A stretch of 64,000 nucleotides of DNA. Origin: Saccharothrix algeriensis (GTDB lineage: Bacteria > Actinomycetota > Actinomycetes > Mycobacteriales > Pseudonocardiaceae). The translations under genes and the position numbers were made by a program. A model generated the notes under the pieces. That model did not search any database and was not told the origin of the DNA. It was given only the letters and a program-made list of their open reading frames with translations. Shown one piece after another: positions 1-8,188 of the stretch. Position 1 is the first letter of the stretch; each line of letters starts with the position of its first letter. The stretch lies in assembly GCF_016907655.1 (NCBI RefSeq), contig NZ_JAFBCL010000001.1:5180001-5244000 (forward strand), written 5' to 3'.

Positions 1-1
1 C

Positions 2-1348
2 CTGCCGGCGATGAGCGTCAGCATCGCCAACATCGGCCTGCCCACCGTGGCCGTGGCCTTCGACGCCGCGTTCAACGAGGTGCAGTGGGTGGTGATCGCC
101 TACCTCCTGGCCACCACGACGCTGGTGGTGGGGGTCGGCCGGCTCGGCGACCTCCTGGGCCGGCGACGGCTCCTGGTGGGCGGCATCGCCGTGTTCACCC
201 TCGCGACGCTGCTGTGCGGGCTCGCCCCGGACCTCCCCCTGCTGATCGCCGCCCGAGCGCTCCAGGGCGTCGGCGCGGCGTGCATGGCGGCGCTGGCCAT
301 GGCCCTCGTCGGCGACGTGGCGCCCGGCGACCGCACCGGCGGCGCCATGGGGCTGCTCGGGACCGCGTCGGCGGTCGGCACGGCGCTGGGCCCGTCCCTG
401 GGCGGGGCGCTGGTCGAGGTCCTCGGCTGGCGCGCGACCTTCTTCGCCTGCGTGCCGCCGGCCCTGGCCGCGCTCGTGCTCGCGGTCCGGGCGCTGCCCG
501 CCGCCCGGCCGGCCGCTCCCCCCTCCGGCCGCCGGTTCGACACCACCGGCATGGTGCTGCTGGCGGCCACCCTGGGCGCCGGCACGCTGGCCGTGACGGT
601 CGAGGGCGCCCCGTCCGGGCCGCTCACCGCCGGCCTGCTCGGCGCGGCGGCGGTGGGCCTCGCGCTGTTCGCCGCCGCCGAGCGCCGGGCGCCGTCCCCG
701 CTGGTCGCCCCGCGGCTGCCGGGCGACCCGGTCCTGGCCGCCGGCCTGGTCACCAGCGCCCTGGTGTCGACCGTCGTGATGACCGCGCTCGTCGTCGGGC
801 CGTTCCACCTGACCCGGGCGCTCGGCCTGGACCCGGCCCTGGTCGGGCTGGCGGTGTCGGCGGGCCCGGTGGTGTCGGCCCTGGTCGGCGTCCCGGCGGG
901 CCGCGCCGTCGACCGCTTCGGGTCCGGGACCGCGGTGGTCGTCGGGCTGGGCGCGGTCCTCGCGGCGGCCGGGGCGCTCGCGGTGGCGCCCGCGGCGGCC
1001 GGCGTCGTCGGCTACGTCCTGCCCCTGACCGTCCTCACGGCCGGGTACGCCCTGTTCCAGGCGGCCAACAACACCGCGGTCGTGAAGGGCGCGCCCCCGG
1101 CGGAGCGCGGCGTGGTGTCGGGGCTGCTCAACCTGGCCCGTAACCTGGGCCTCACGGCCGGCGCGTCGGTCATGGGCGCGGTCTTCGCCTCCGCGGCGGG
1201 CGGCGTCACCACCGCCACCCCGGCGGAGGTCGCCCGCGGCACCCGCTGGACCTTCGCGGTGGCGGCGCTGCTGGTGGCCGTCGGTCTGGGCGTGGCGCCG
1301 GCGCTGCGGCTGCGCGCCCGCCGCGCCGTCCGCGCCGCCCGCGCCTAG
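2..1348 (+). CDS. MFS drug exporter, DHA2 (EmrB/QacA) type, 5'-truncated
   Basis: Integral membrane proton-coupled exporter, probably of drugs or a small metabolite. The visible part is about 445 residues of nearly continuous hydrophobic helices. The motif GRLGDLLGRR after the second helix is the MFS motif A, and the opening IANIGLPTVAVAF followed by WVVIAYLLA matches the first two helices of DHA2 exporters. An ATG lies at position 11, but the frame is open to the window edge and family members usually carry 15-25 residues before this point, so I treat the 5' end as outside the window. It converges on the next gene: both stops share the palindrome CTAG at 1345-1348. The substrate cannot be read from the sequence. 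Confident on family, not on start. Confidence 0.85.
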   Translation: MPAMSVSIANIGLPTVAVAFDAAFNEVQWVVIAYLLATTTLVVGVGRLGDLLGRRRLLVGGIAVFTLATLLCGLAPDLPLLIAARALQGVGAACMAALAMALVGDVAPGDRTGGAMGLLGTASAVGTALGPSLGGALVEVLGWRATFFACVPPALAALVLAVRALPAARPAAPPSGRRFDTTGMVLLAATLGAGTLAVTVEGAPSGPLTAGLLGAAAVGLALFAAAERRAPSPLVAPRLPGDPVLAAGLVTSALVSTVVMTALVVGPFHLTRALGLDPALVGLAVSAGPVVSALVGVPAGRAVDRFGSGTAVVVGLGAVLAAAGALAVAPAAAGVVGYVLPLTVLTAGYALFQAANNTAVVKGAPPAERGVVSGLLNLARNLGLTAGASVMGAVFASAAGGVTTATPAEVARGTRWTFAVAALLVAVGLGVAPALRLRARRAVRAARA

Positions 1349-3123
1349 GAGGACAGGAGTTGGGCCAGCGCCGCGTCGACCCCGCGCCCGTCGTCCACCA
1401 CCGACAGCGTTCCGCCGGTCGACCGGGCCAGCTCGCCCAGCGGCTGCCGCTCCGGGTCCGGGCCGATGGCCAGCACGCTGATCGGGATGTCCTTGCCGTC
1501 CTGCCGCAGCTCGGCCAGCCGGGTCTTCAGCTCCGCGAACGTCAGCCCGCCGTCGTTGGCCCCGTCGGTCAGCACGATGATCCGGTTGCGCTTGCCCGGC
1601 TGGTGCTCCTCCAGGGTCTTGGCGTACAGCGCCACCAGGCTGGTGTAGAGCTGGGTCGCGCTCTGCGGGCGCAGGGTCGCCACGCCGTCGAGCAGCCGCT
1701 GCTTCTGCCCGGCGACCGGCGCGGTGGGCACCACCTGCCGGTAGGGCTTCTCGCCGTCCAGGCCGCGGGAGAACTCCCACAGGCCCAGCGAACCCGACAC
1801 CGAGCGGTGGACCTGCCCGGCCAGCGCCTCCTTCACCCACGCCATCCGGGACTTGCCGTCGCCGCCGGGCTCCTCCATCGACTTGGACGAGTCCACCAGC
1901 ACGGTGACCACCTGGCCGTCGCCGGCGGTCGCCCACGCGGCCGAGATCTGCTGGGCGGTGGTGGCGTCGGCGGGCACCAGCTTGTCGGTCATGGTCGCCC
2001 AGCGGATGCCCGGCGACGGCTTGGGCCGCTCGGTGGTGGCGTCGACCCGCAGGCCCGCGCCCGCCAGCAACCGCTGCTGGTCGTCCTCCAGCAGGAACTC
2101 CCGGAACTCCTGGGACGCCCGCACCTGCGCCTCGCCCACCCAGTCGCCGGCCAGCGGCACGAACGGGAAGTCCGCCACCGGCGACGGACCGCCCGCCGCC
2201 ACGCCGTACAGCGGGCGCAGCGGCGGCGCGCCGCTGTCCTTGCCGGTGTTGTGCCGGTACAGGTCGACCTCGAACACCGGGACGGCGCTGAAGCCCGCGC
2301 CGTTCACCGCGGGCTCGTCCGCCAGCAGCGACAGCGCGCCCCACGTGGTGCTGGGCGCCTGCTCGGGCCTGGCGGCGGTGAGGCGGGCCAGGGTGGCCTT
2401 GACCGGTTCCAGCGCCAGCATCCCGGTGGTCACCGGGCCCTTGCCGTCGGGGCCGGCGCCGGCCAGGGCGGACTGGACGGCCATCGCCGTCGCCGCGTTC
2501 GTCGCCGGGTCGGGCATGGCGACCTTGAAGTCGCCCCACTCGGGCTTGCCGAACCGCTGCCAGCCGCCCGCCGCCGACGTGACCTCGGGCAGGTCGGTCC
2601 ACCGGAACCCCGAGCCGGCCTGCAGCGCCTGCGCGCCCTCCTGCGGCAGCGCCAGCAGCACCGGGCTGGCCGCGATCGACACCGGCTGCGCGCCCAGCAG
2701 CGCGCGGTTCTGCGCGGTCAGCCGGTTGGCCCACAGCATCGAGTCGGTGACCCACGCGTGCGGGCTCTCGCCCAGCCGGTCCCGGTCCCAGCCCTGCGTC
2801 AGGCCCTGGAGCACCACCTCGGAGTCGATGGACTGCACCTCGACCCGGATGCAGTGGTCGTACACGACCGGCCGCTGCCTGCTCCACGCCTCGGCGACCC
2901 CGCGCACGGCCTCGGCGACGCTGGGCGTCGCGGCGACCCGCAGCAGGGCTTCGCCCGAACGGCAGTCACCCGCCTGGGCGGCGGCGCGTCGCTCCACGAC
3001 GCCGCTGACCCACGTCCACCCGAGGTACCCGAGGACCAGGAGGGCGACCACACCGACGATCGCGACGGGCCACTTGGCGATTCCGCGCCGCACCTTCGTC
3101 CGCAGCGCGCGGTGTCGAGACAT
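1345..3123 (-). CDS. Membrane-anchored solute-binding/VWA domain protein
   Basis: 592 residues. An N-terminal basic stretch is followed by one membrane helix (about residues 18-40), so the rest probably lies outside the membrane. Residues about 55-390 resemble a periplasmic solute-binding fold (opening LLRVAATPSVAEAV, with VLLALP and FPFVPLAGDW later). The C-terminal third, from about residue 405, is a von Willebrand A domain. It has the metal-site motif DSSKS (DxSxS) after VVTVLV and a later TDGAND segment. Known homologues are annotated as substrate-binding and VWA proteins, and no reaction is established. Likely role: an extracytoplasmic binding or adhesion protein. The start ATG at 3123 is supported by the signal-anchor layout. 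It stands alone with no transporter next to it, which is odd for a true transport-binding protein. Confidence 0.75.
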   Translation of the reverse strand: MSRHRALRTKVRRGIAKWPVAIVGVVALLVLGYLGWTWVSGVVERRAAAQAGDCRSGEALLRVAATPSVAEAVRGVAEAWSRQRPVVYDHCIRVEVQSIDSEVVLQGLTQGWDRDRLGESPHAWVTDSMLWANRLTAQNRALLGAQPVSIAASPVLLALPQEGAQALQAGSGFRWTDLPEVTSAAGGWQRFGKPEWGDFKVAMPDPATNAATAMAVQSALAGAGPDGKGPVTTGMLALEPVKATLARLTAARPEQAPSTTWGALSLLADEPAVNGAGFSAVPVFEVDLYRHNTGKDSGAPPLRPLYGVAAGGPSPVADFPFVPLAGDWVGEAQVRASQEFREFLLEDDQQRLLAGAGLRVDATTERPKPSPGIRWATMTDKLVPADATTAQQISAAWATAGDGQVVTVLVDSSKSMEEPGGDGKSRMAWVKEALAGQVHRSVSGSLGLWEFSRGLDGEKPYRQVVPTAPVAGQKQRLLDGVATLRPQSATQLYTSLVALYAKTLEEHQPGKRNRIIVLTDGANDGGLTFAELKTRLAELRQDGKDIPISVLAIGPDPERQPLGELARSTGGTLSVVDDGRGVDAALAQLLSS

Positions 3124-3217
3124 CGTCTTCCCTCTCAGCGTCCGACTACGGCTGGCGAATCCCGACCGTCGTCACGCTAACAGGTCATGTCTGCGTTACA
3201 GGTGAAGTCACGTTGCG

Positions 3218-4093
3218 TCAGCCGGAAGTCACGGATTGCGGGAGAAAAGTCCGCGTGAGGTGGATCAGCGCATTCCGCAGCGGGGCCGCCTCGGCCGCGA
3301 AAGCGCTCTGCTGCCGGACGTACTCGGCGCGCCCTTCCGGCGTCTCCACCGGCACCGGTGCGTATCCGAGCGCTCGCAGGTCGTAAGGGCTGGCGCGCAT
3401 GTCGAGTTCGCGAACCCGCAGCGCGAGTTCGAAGCAGTCGGCCAGCAACTCCGACGGGGTCGCGGGATCGAGTTTGTAGCACCATTTGAAAAGGTCCATC
3501 GACACGTGCAGGCAGCCCGGCTGCTCCATCCGGACCTGCGTCTCGCGCGCCGGGCGCAGCGCGTTGAGCGGGCGCGCCTCGGGCGTGAAGAACCGGTAGG
3601 CGTCGAAGTGGCTGCACTGGACCTTGCTCGCGTCCACCACCGCGTCGGTGCCCGCGCCGCCCAGCCGCAGCGGCCAAGCCTCGTGCCGCACCCGCTGCGA
3701 CCGGTACACCATCGCCCACTCGTGCAAGCCGAAGCAGCCCAGGCGCGGCGCGCGGGAGGCGGTGGCGGTGAGCAGGTCGTGGACGAACGCGACCGTGGAC
3801 GCCCGCTCGCGCGCGAACGCCGCCACGTCCAGCGCCACACCGCCGTCGACCTGCCGGTACGCGGGCCGGCCCAGGTACTCCCGCGCCGCGTCGCCCGCGA
3901 GCACGACACCGGGTCCGGGGTGCCAGCGCTCCATCCGGGACGGCCGGTGCGAGTAGTAGGAGAACAGGAAGTCCAGCACCGGGTGCTTCTCGCCGCGCGC
4001 CTTGCGCTCGTGGTGCGGGACCGTCCAGGCGCGGACGCGGTCGCGGTGCGCGTCCCGGCGCGCGGTCCACTCCGCTTCAGGCAGGACACGCAC
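3218..4093 (-). CDS. Putative 3-methyladenine DNA glycosylase-type protein
   Basis: 291 residues, soluble, with no signal or membrane segment. The opening RVLPEAEW, then GEKHPVLDFLFSYYS and RMERWHPGPG, are hallmarks of an actinobacterial family annotated as 3-methyladenine DNA glycosylase. I rely on memory of that annotation, and catalysis is not evident from the sequence. Several conserved Trp/Tyr/His/Cys residues (FGLHEWAMVY, QCSHFDAYRFF, QPGCLHVSMDLFKW) could form a binding pocket. The GTG start lies 4 nt after the TAA of the upstream regulator gene, so the two are an operon and probably translationally coupled. The ribosome-site-like AAGGGGG lies between the two genes. Function is moderate confidence; the gene itself is clear. 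Confidence 0.7.
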   Translation of the reverse strand: MRVLPEAEWTARRDAHRDRVRAWTVPHHERKARGEKHPVLDFLFSYYSHRPSRMERWHPGPGVVLAGDAAREYLGRPAYRQVDGGVALDVAAFARERASTVAFVHDLLTATASRAPRLGCFGLHEWAMVYRSQRVRHEAWPLRLGGAGTDAVVDASKVQCSHFDAYRFFTPEARPLNALRPARETQVRMEQPGCLHVSMDLFKWCYKLDPATPSELLADCFELALRVRELDMRASPYDLRALGYAPVPVETPEGRAEYVRQQSAFAAEAAPLRNALIHLTRTFLPQSVTSG

Positions 4094-4097
4094 CCCC

Positions 4098-5012
4098 TTA
4101 CGGTACTTCCCCCCGGACGAGGGCCAGCCCGAGGCCGGTGCGCAGCGACACGACCTCGCGCCCCTCGCGCCTGCTGACCGCCAGGCCCGCGGCCCGCAGC
4201 ACGCCCAGGTGCTGGGAGACCGCGCCGACCGTGACGCCCAGGCGGCCGGCCAGCTCGGTGACGGTGCTGGGGCGCTCCAGCTCGTGCAGCAGGCGGGCGC
4301 GGGTGGGGCCGAGCAGCCGGGCCAGGGCGTCGGAGGTGGGCGCGTCCGCCCGCTCCCACAGCGAGCCGAAGCCGTGCGCGGGGTAGCACAGCGCCAGCCG
4401 CACGGGGCTCTCCCGCAGGTAGACGTCCGGCCAGGTGAACGCCGACGGCACCAGCACCAGGTCCCGCGCGCCGATGGCGACCCGCCGGCCGCGCACGCGG
4501 ATGGCCGGGGCGTCGTAGCCGACGTCCTGGTGCAGCTCGGCGAGCACCGTCGGGCCGCCCGCCTCGACCATGCGCCGCCCCCGGCGCTCCACGTCGCCCT
4601 GGAGGACGCCCTCGAGCCGGGACCAGACCGGGGCGATGATCGCCCCGTGCACCGCGCCGAGTCGCTCGGCGATGGTGGTCAGGGTGGCCAGGGGGTCGTC
4701 CAGCAGCGACCGGAACCGGGGTTCGGCGGGCAGGGCGGCGGCCACCCGGTGCGGCTCGGCGACCCGCGGCAGCCACCGCAGCTCGTCGGCGATGCCGATG
4801 GACCGGATGCCCGGCGTCGGGATCAGGAACTCCGGGATCACCGGCCGGGTCACCAGGGTGGTCAGCAGCGTCGGGTCGTCGCCGAGGGCGGCGAGCCGGG
4901 GCTCGGCCCAGGTGGTCCAGCGCTGGTGGACGGCGTAGTAGCCGGGCGCGGCCAGCACCCGCAGCGCGGCGACGGTCTCCCACAGCGGCGAGACGGCGAA
5001 GCGAAGGGCCAC
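4098..5012 (-). CDS. ArsR-like winged-helix regulator with N-terminal DUF5937-like region
   Basis: 304 residues. The first about 230 form a ligand-sensing or accessory region of unknown fold. The last about 70 form a winged helix: LLGPTRARLLHELERP, then TVTELAGRLGVTVGAVSQHL as helix-turn-helix, then AAGLAVSRREGREVVSLRT as wing. This order (long N-terminal region, ArsR HTH at the end) is common in actinobacterial regulators. It is divergent from the MFS exporter gene that starts at 5069. The 56-bp gap between them (5013-5068) is the only AT-richer stretch nearby and probably holds both promoters, so regulation of itself and of the exporter(s) is a reasonable inference. It is followed after 4 nt by the glycosylase-type gene. 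Confidence 0.75.
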   Translation of the reverse strand: MALRFAVSPLWETVAALRVLAAPGYYAVHQRWTTWAEPRLAALGDDPTLLTTLVTRPVIPEFLIPTPGIRSIGIADELRWLPRVAEPHRVAAALPAEPRFRSLLDDPLATLTTIAERLGAVHGAIIAPVWSRLEGVLQGDVERRGRRMVEAGGPTVLAELHQDVGYDAPAIRVRGRRVAIGARDLVLVPSAFTWPDVYLRESPVRLALCYPAHGFGSLWERADAPTSDALARLLGPTRARLLHELERPSTVTELAGRLGVTVGAVSQHLGVLRAAGLAVSRREGREVVSLRTGLGLALVRGEVP

Positions 5013-5068
5013 GCTTTATCTGACACTAAAACGTTCGCGTCCGCCAACGCCATTGGCAGGGTGATCGC

Positions 5069-6301
5069 ATGTCCAGGGGGTGGGTGCGGCTGCAGGCCGC
5101 CGCGGTCTCGGGTTCGACCGCAGAAGGCGTGATGTTGACGGTCCTGCCGTGGGCGGCGTTGTCGCTGACCGACGACCCGACGCGGATAGCCCTGGTCAAC
5201 GTCGTGGGGCAGGCGCCGTGGCTGTTGTTCTCGCTGTTCGCGGGTGTGCTGATCGACCGGGTGAAGCGGACGACCGTGCTGGGCGTGGCCTACGGGGTGC
5301 AGGCGTGCGCGGCGCTGGCGTTGGGCGTGGCGGCGGTGACGGGTGCGCTGAGCCTGCCGTTGTTGCTGGTGGTGGCGTTCGTCGTGACCTCGGCACAGGT
5401 GCTGGGGGACGGCGCGTCCGGGGCGCTGGTGCCCGACGTGGTGGAGCCCGACCGGTTCGCCGCCGCGAACACGCGGCTGATGCTCATCGACCGGGGCGTG
5501 GTGCAGTTCGTCGTGCCGCCCGCGGCCGGGTACCTGCTCGTGCTGGGCTTCGGCGTGCCGCCCTGGGTGGCGCTGGTGGCCGCGCTGGTCGCGTTCCTGG
5601 TGAGCCGGGGCATCCCGTCGCGGGCGGTGACGCCGTCGGCGAAGCACCCGCTGCGCGACATCGCCGAGGGGCTGAGGTTCCTGGTGGGCACCAGGCTGCT
5701 GCTGTCGATCACGGTCGCGGTGGCGCTGGGGTCGTTCGCGGCCAGCGCGCAGATGGCGATGTTCGCGCTGTACGTCGACCGGGTGCTGCACCTGGGGACC
5801 GTCGGCTACGGCGTGATCCTCACCTGCATGTCCGTCGGCTGGGTGGCGTCGTCGTTCGTGGTGGACCGGGTCGTGCGCAAGCTGGGCTACGCGTGGTCGA
5901 TGCGGCTGGCCCAGGTGGGCATGGTGGTCGCGCACGTGCTCATCGCCGTGCTCCCGCCCTGGGCGGCGGGGATCGCGGTGGTGGTGCTCCTGGAGTCCGG
6001 GATCGTGATGCTGTGGAACGTGTGCTCGCAGTCCAGCCGGCAGCGCTTCACCCCGACCGGGCTGCTCGGGCGGGTGCTGACCAGCCACCGGGCGCTGGCC
6101 TGGGGTCTGACGCCGCTCGGGGCGCTGGCCGGGGGCCTGGTGGTGGACGGGTTCGGGCCGCGCGCCGTGTACGGGATGGGGGCGGTGATCCAGCTCGGTG
6201 CGCTGGCCGTGGCCTGGTACGGGTTGTCGCCCAAGGCGTTCGCGGAAGCCGAGGCGGCGGCGTCGGCGGCGGCGTCCGAACGGGCCGCCGCCGGGCGGTG
6301 A
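5069..6301 (+). CDS. MFS exporter, EntS-like (MFS_3), copy 1
   Basis: 410 residues and about 12 hydrophobic helices. Between helices 2 and 3 is FAGVLIDRVKRTTVLG, the MFS motif A variant seen in the enterobactin-exporter-like MFS_3 group; NVCSQSSRQRFTPTGLLGRV is the conserved loop before helix 11. It probably exports a small molecule such as a siderophore or antibiotic; the substrate is unknown. The ATG at 5069 follows AGGGTGATCGC. It is divergent from the ArsR-like regulator and is followed by a close paralogue with the same reading length and no internal indel over most of the gene, so the pair is a tandem duplication. Confidence 0.85.
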   Translation: MSRGWVRLQAAAVSGSTAEGVMLTVLPWAALSLTDDPTRIALVNVVGQAPWLLFSLFAGVLIDRVKRTTVLGVAYGVQACAALALGVAAVTGALSLPLLLVVAFVVTSAQVLGDGASGALVPDVVEPDRFAAANTRLMLIDRGVVQFVVPPAAGYLLVLGFGVPPWVALVAALVAFLVSRGIPSRAVTPSAKHPLRDIAEGLRFLVGTRLLLSITVAVALGSFAASAQMAMFALYVDRVLHLGTVGYGVILTCMSVGWVASSFVVDRVVRKLGYAWSMRLAQVGMVVAHVLIAVLPPWAAGIAVVVLLESGIVMLWNVCSQSSRQRFTPTGLLGRVLTSHRALAWGLTPLGALAGGLVVDGFGPRAVYGMGAVIQLGALAVAWYGLSPKAFAEAEAAASAAASERAAAGR

Positions 6302-6371
6302 GCGCTTGACCGCTGCCGATACCCGAGTAGTCGTGGAACCCGGCACTGCGGGTTCGAGGGGGGCTCAGGGG

Positions 6372-7598
6372 ATGACCGGAGGGTGGGCGCGGCTGCAAGC
6401 CGTCGCTGTGTCGGGTTCGGTGGCCAAGGGGTTGCTGCTGGCGGTCCTGCCGCTGGTGGCGGTGTCGATCACGACCGACCCGCGGCAGGTGTCGCTGGTC
6501 AACGTCGTGGGGCAGGCGCCGTGGCTGCTGTTCTCGCTGTTCGCGGGTGTGCTGATCGACCGGGTGAAGCGGACGACCGTGCTCGGTGCGGCTTATGCGG
6601 TGCAGGCGTGCGCCGCGCTGGTGTTGGGCGTGGCGACGGCGGCGGGTGCGCTGAGCCTGCCGTTGCTGCTGGTGGTGGCGTTCGTCGTGACCTCGGCGCA
6701 GGTGCTGGGGGACGGGGCGACCGGGGCGCTGGTGCCCGAGGTGGTGGAGCCCGACCGGTTCGCCGCGGTCAACACGCGGCTGATGCTCATCGAACGCGGT
6801 GTCGTGCAGTTCGTGGTGCCGCCGGTGACGGGGCTGCTGGTGGGCCTCGGCTTCGGCGCTCCGCCGGTGCTCGCGCTGGTGGCGGCGGTCGTGGCGTGGG
6901 CGGTGAGCCGGGGCGTCCCGTCACGGGCCGTGATGCGGTCGGTCGAGCACCCGCTGCGCGACCTCGCCGAGGGGCTGAGGTTCCTGGTGGGCACCAGGCT
7001 GCTGCTGTCGATGTCGGTGACGGCGGCGTTGGGGGCGTTCGCGGTCAGCGCCGGGGTCGCGACGTTCGTGCTCTACGCGTTCCAGGTGCTGCACCTGGGG
7101 CCGTTCGGCTACGGCGTGATGCTCACCGTCATGGCGGCGGGCTGGGTGGTGTCGTCGTTCTTCGTGCACCGGGTCGTGGACCGGCTGGGCTACGCGTGGT
7201 CGATGCGGCTGTCGCAGATCGGACTGGTGGCCTGCTTCGCGCTCGTCGCGTTCCTGCCGCCGTGGCCGCTCGCGATCGGCTTCGTCCTGTTCGCGATGTC
7301 GACGACCGTGATGGTGTGGAACGTGTGCTCGCAGTCCAGCCGGCAGCGCTTCACCCCGACCGCTCTGCTGGGGCGGGTGCTGACCGGCCACCGGGCGCTG
7401 GCGTGGGGCCTGAACCCGCTGGGGGCGCTGGTGGGCGGCCTCGTGGCGGCCGGGGCCGGGTTGCGCGCGGTGTGGGTGGTGGGCGCGGCGGTCCAGGCGG
7501 GGGCGCTGGCCGTGGCCTGGTGGGGGCTGTCGCCCGGGGCGTTCGCGGTCGCCGAACGGGCGCTGGACGACGACCCGGCCCCGCACGGCGCGGGGTAG
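6372..7598 (+). CDS. MFS exporter, EntS-like (MFS_3), copy 2 (tandem paralogue)
   Basis: 408 residues, same family and topology as the gene just upstream. The frame is open back to 6198, but the paralogue's N-terminus (RGWVRLQAAAVSGS versus GGWARLQAVAVSGS) fixes the start at ATG 6372, preceded by GAGGGGGGCT. The two genes are offset by exactly 1303 bp. They are almost identical in DNA over the segment coding for VVGQAPWLLFSLFAGVLID and over the CSQSSRQRFTP segment. Other helices have drifted. Patchy identity suggests recent duplication, gene conversion or selection on these segments. The gap between copies is 70 bp without an obvious terminator, so they are probably co-transcribed. A short GGCGGGG/CCCCGCC inverted repeat follows at 7600-7615. 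Confidence 0.85.
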   Translation: MTGGWARLQAVAVSGSVAKGLLLAVLPLVAVSITTDPRQVSLVNVVGQAPWLLFSLFAGVLIDRVKRTTVLGAAYAVQACAALVLGVATAAGALSLPLLLVVAFVVTSAQVLGDGATGALVPEVVEPDRFAAVNTRLMLIERGVVQFVVPPVTGLLVGLGFGAPPVLALVAAVVAWAVSRGVPSRAVMRSVEHPLRDLAEGLRFLVGTRLLLSMSVTAALGAFAVSAGVATFVLYAFQVLHLGPFGYGVMLTVMAAGWVVSSFFVHRVVDRLGYAWSMRLSQIGLVACFALVAFLPPWPLAIGFVLFAMSTTVMVWNVCSQSSRQRFTPTALLGRVLTGHRALAWGLNPLGALVGGLVAAGAGLRAVWVVGAAVQAGALAVAWWGLSPGAFAVAERALDDDPAPHGAG

Positions 7599-7637
7599 GG
7601 GCGGGGAACCCCGCCGCGCGACCGGCCGCCCGAGGGG

Positions 7638-7913
7638 TCAGAGCGGCGGGATCAGGCCGGGGAACTTGCGGGCGCCCTGGCAGTGCGGGCACTCCCGCCC
7701 GTTGTCCACGGTGCGGGGCACGCCCCCGATGACCGCGGACGTCGGGTGCGCCACGAAGCCCGCACCACCGCACAGCTGGCAGATCGTGCGCGGTTCCGAG
7801 GTGACGCCGAACAGGTCGTCCTCGTCCTCTTCGTCGTCTTCCTCGTCCTCGAAGTCGTCGTCTTCGGGCTCGAAGTCGTCGTCCTCGTCTTCGCTCGGGT
7901 CCACGGGGGACAC
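7638..7913 (-). CDS. Small acidic protein with DnaJ-type CxxC zinc motifs
   Basis: 91 residues from GTG 7913 (GTG 7904 is an alternative; neither has a strong ribosome site). The first half is extremely acidic, with runs of Asp and Glu broken by Phe (FEPEDDDFEDEEDDEED). The second half carries two CxxC knuckles, CQLCGGAGFVAHP and CPHCQGARKFPG. These resemble the CxxCxGxG repeats of DnaJ cysteine-rich domains and suggest one bound zinc. The function is not known to me. A role as a small chaperone-like or nucleic-acid-associated protein is only a guess. The acidic tract is encoded by a GAC/GAG/GAA run at about 7811-7900. It lies at the end of the minus-strand group that includes the ABC exporter. 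Confidence 0.6.
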   Translation of the reverse strand: MSPVDPSEDEDDDFEPEDDDFEDEEDDEEDEDDLFGVTSEPRTICQLCGGAGFVAHPTSAVIGGVPRTVDNGRECPHCQGARKFPGLIPPL

Positions 7914-7942
7914 CGTAGTCCGGCGTCCCCCGTGCCGGCCGG

Positions 7943-8155
7943 TCAGGGGTGCCGGCCCACCTCGTCCACAATGGACTGCCGGGGCGCGGTGCGGACGCCC
8001 GTGCCGAGCAGCTCGTAGGCCCGCGGGTCGGACACCAGGACCGACGGCCGGAGGAGCCGCCCGGGATCCGGGTCGGGCCACGCGATGCCGGTGCCCAGGC
8101 CGGTGCTGCCCCTGGCGCCCTGCACCACGGACAGCTCCGGCAGCTGCACCACCAC
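7943..8155 (-). CDS. Possible small protein, unrecognised
   Basis: 70 residues from a run of three GTG codons (VVVQLPELSVVQG). Third positions are almost all G or C, as in real genes here. The frame lies 33 bp downstream of the ABC permease stop and in the same reading frame as it, without a good ribosome site. Content is ordinary globular sequence (GIAWPDPDPGRLLRP, VLVSDPRAYELLGTG). It could be a small gene, the remnant of a larger one, or a former C-terminal extension. I do not recognise it. Confidence 0.35.
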   Translation of the reverse strand: MVVQLPELSVVQGARGSTGLGTGIAWPDPDPGRLLRPSVLVSDPRAYELLGTGVRTAPRQSIVDEVGRHP

Positions 8156-8188
8156 CCCGCTGCGGGGTCCGGCCCGACCGCTCCGCGG

